DNA of 64,000 nt, taken from assembly GCA_050330955.1 (NCBI GenBank), contig JBHJHJ010000003.1:12000-75999 (forward strand), in the 5' to 3' direction. The stretch is from JBCCAG01 sp050330955. Lineage in GTDB: Bacteria > Cyanobacteriota > Cyanobacteriia > CAKZMO01. Position 1 is the stretch's first letter; every line of letters starts with the position of its first letter. Shown piece by piece: positions 63,501 through 64,000 of this stretch. A program made the position numbers and the translations under genes. The notes below the pieces were generated by a model. The model made no database searches. It was given only the letters and a program-made list of their open reading frames with translations, and was not told where the DNA came from.

Positions 63501-64000
63501 TTATCCATAGCCATGTTCAGCTAAAAACGCTGCTGTGATGGACTGCGGGGCATCTCTGTCGCTGCCATAGCGGTTAGACAGCTCCTCGGTTACGGTACCA
63601 TCGTTCGCCGGAACATCACGGCCAGCGGATAAAAATTTCTCAACGTATTTCCCCAGGACATCGGCTTCAATGTTGACTGGGCTCTGGGGCTGCAAAAACT
63701 GAAGGTTGGTGTCTTCGTAGGTCAGCGGAATGACGGCAACGCTAAATCTGTCTCCGGACGCGCTACAGTTCGCGACTGTCAAACTAATGCCATTGATGGC
63801 AACGCTGCCCTTAGGCACAATGTAGCGGGCGATCGCCTCTGGAACGCAAATGCTCATCTCCCAAGCGTTGGCCGTACGGACTGCCTGCTGGAAGTAGCCG
63901 ACACCGTCAATGTGACCCGTGACGAAGTGGCCCCCAAGCTTGCTGCCCACCCGCAGCGACGGCTCTAGATTGACGATTGAACGAGGCAAGAGCTTACCCA
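63501..64000 (-). CDS. ribE: Riboflavin synthase alpha chain (5' end outside window)
   Basis: The frame is open to the right edge; the true start lies beyond base 64000. The visible ~165 residues carry the lumazine-binding repeats: GSKLGGHFVTGHIDGVG and VAINGISLTVANCSA, and the tail LGKYVEKFL. The enzyme joins two 6,7-dimethyl-8-ribityllumazine molecules to riboflavin. Missing part is the N-terminal barrel start (about 50 residues). Confidence 0.93.
   Translation of the reverse strand, partial: GKLLPRSIVNLEPSLRVGSKLGGHFVTGHIDGVGYFQQAVRTANAWEMSICVPEAIARYIVPKGSVAINGISLTVANCSASGDRFSVAVIPLTYEDTNLQFLQPQSPVNIEADVLGKYVEKFLSAGRDVPANDGTVTEELSNRYGSDRDAPQSITAAFLAEHGYG

Overview
The window is chromosomal DNA of a cyanobacterium. 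It encodes photosystem I subunits PsaI and PsaL, plastocyanin, a thylakoid-type copper ATPase, several small cyanobacteria-only families (DUF3181, DUF2358, ABA4-like), and many copies of the HIP1 octamer GCGATCGC. The genus cannot be fixed from sequence alone. GC-rich coding DNA and the gene content fit a filamentous Leptolyngbya/Nodosilinea-like organism, which is an inference.

Layout, left to right. 2-3844: the 3' part of a very large secreted multidomain protein ending in a CAP domain. 4027-9202: a phosphonate operon, phnI-phnJ-phnL-phnM, then a 2H phosphoesterase and a PhnZ-type diiron oxygenase. phnG, phnH, phnK and a transporter are absent from the window. 9635-12973: a small unknown protein, a response-regulator/PAS/adenylate cyclase and a solitary GDP-mannose dehydratase. 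13588-18327: an unfamiliar five-gene set (single-TM protein, two-TM P-loop ATPase, small TM protein, membrane-anchored M23 peptidoglycan hydrolase, orphan ParA). It looks like a compact envelope-spanning translocation or partition module and is the best candidate for an undescribed system. 18704-25479: an unknown membrane protein, a MOSC protein, a Tat-exported copper radical oxidase, a ferrochelatase-family protein with a histidine-rich tail, and a HAD phosphatase.

25480-26645 is a gene graveyard. It holds fragments of dtd, a Uma2-family gene and a DUF433/DUF5615 toxin-antitoxin pair, plus a 13-unit 21-bp minisatellite. 26646-33817 is mostly housekeeping: DUF2358, purU, a WbuC-like cupin, cobO, a DUF362 protein, an ABA4-like protein, two unknowns, then psaI-psaL. 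33927-40166 has a pyroglutamyl peptidase, then an Asp/Asn-hydroxylase-like dioxygenase, an MFS carrier, a Rieske oxygenase and an alpha-oxoamine synthase, possibly a small-molecule pathway. 40221-47235: hisA, a copper P-type ATPase, an FHA protein, tmk and holB. 47261-52896: a serine-recombinase homologue lacking the usual catalytic residues, a PhzF protein, endonuclease V, then UDP-glucose dehydrogenase and UDP-glucuronate decarboxylase, which together make UDP-xylose for surface glycans. 53478-64000: plastocyanin, speA, murJ, an M15-type peptidase, moaC, tRNA-Arg(ACG), an inositol-monophosphatase-family phosphatase, a permease pair and the start-truncated ribE.

Two themes recur: copper use (CtaA-like ATPase, plastocyanin, copper radical oxidase) and envelope or surface construction (CAP protein, M23 and M15 peptidases, MurJ, nucleotide-sugar enzymes). 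Starts were chosen by ribosome binding sites and family length. All identifications come from reading the translations and motifs; no database search was run.
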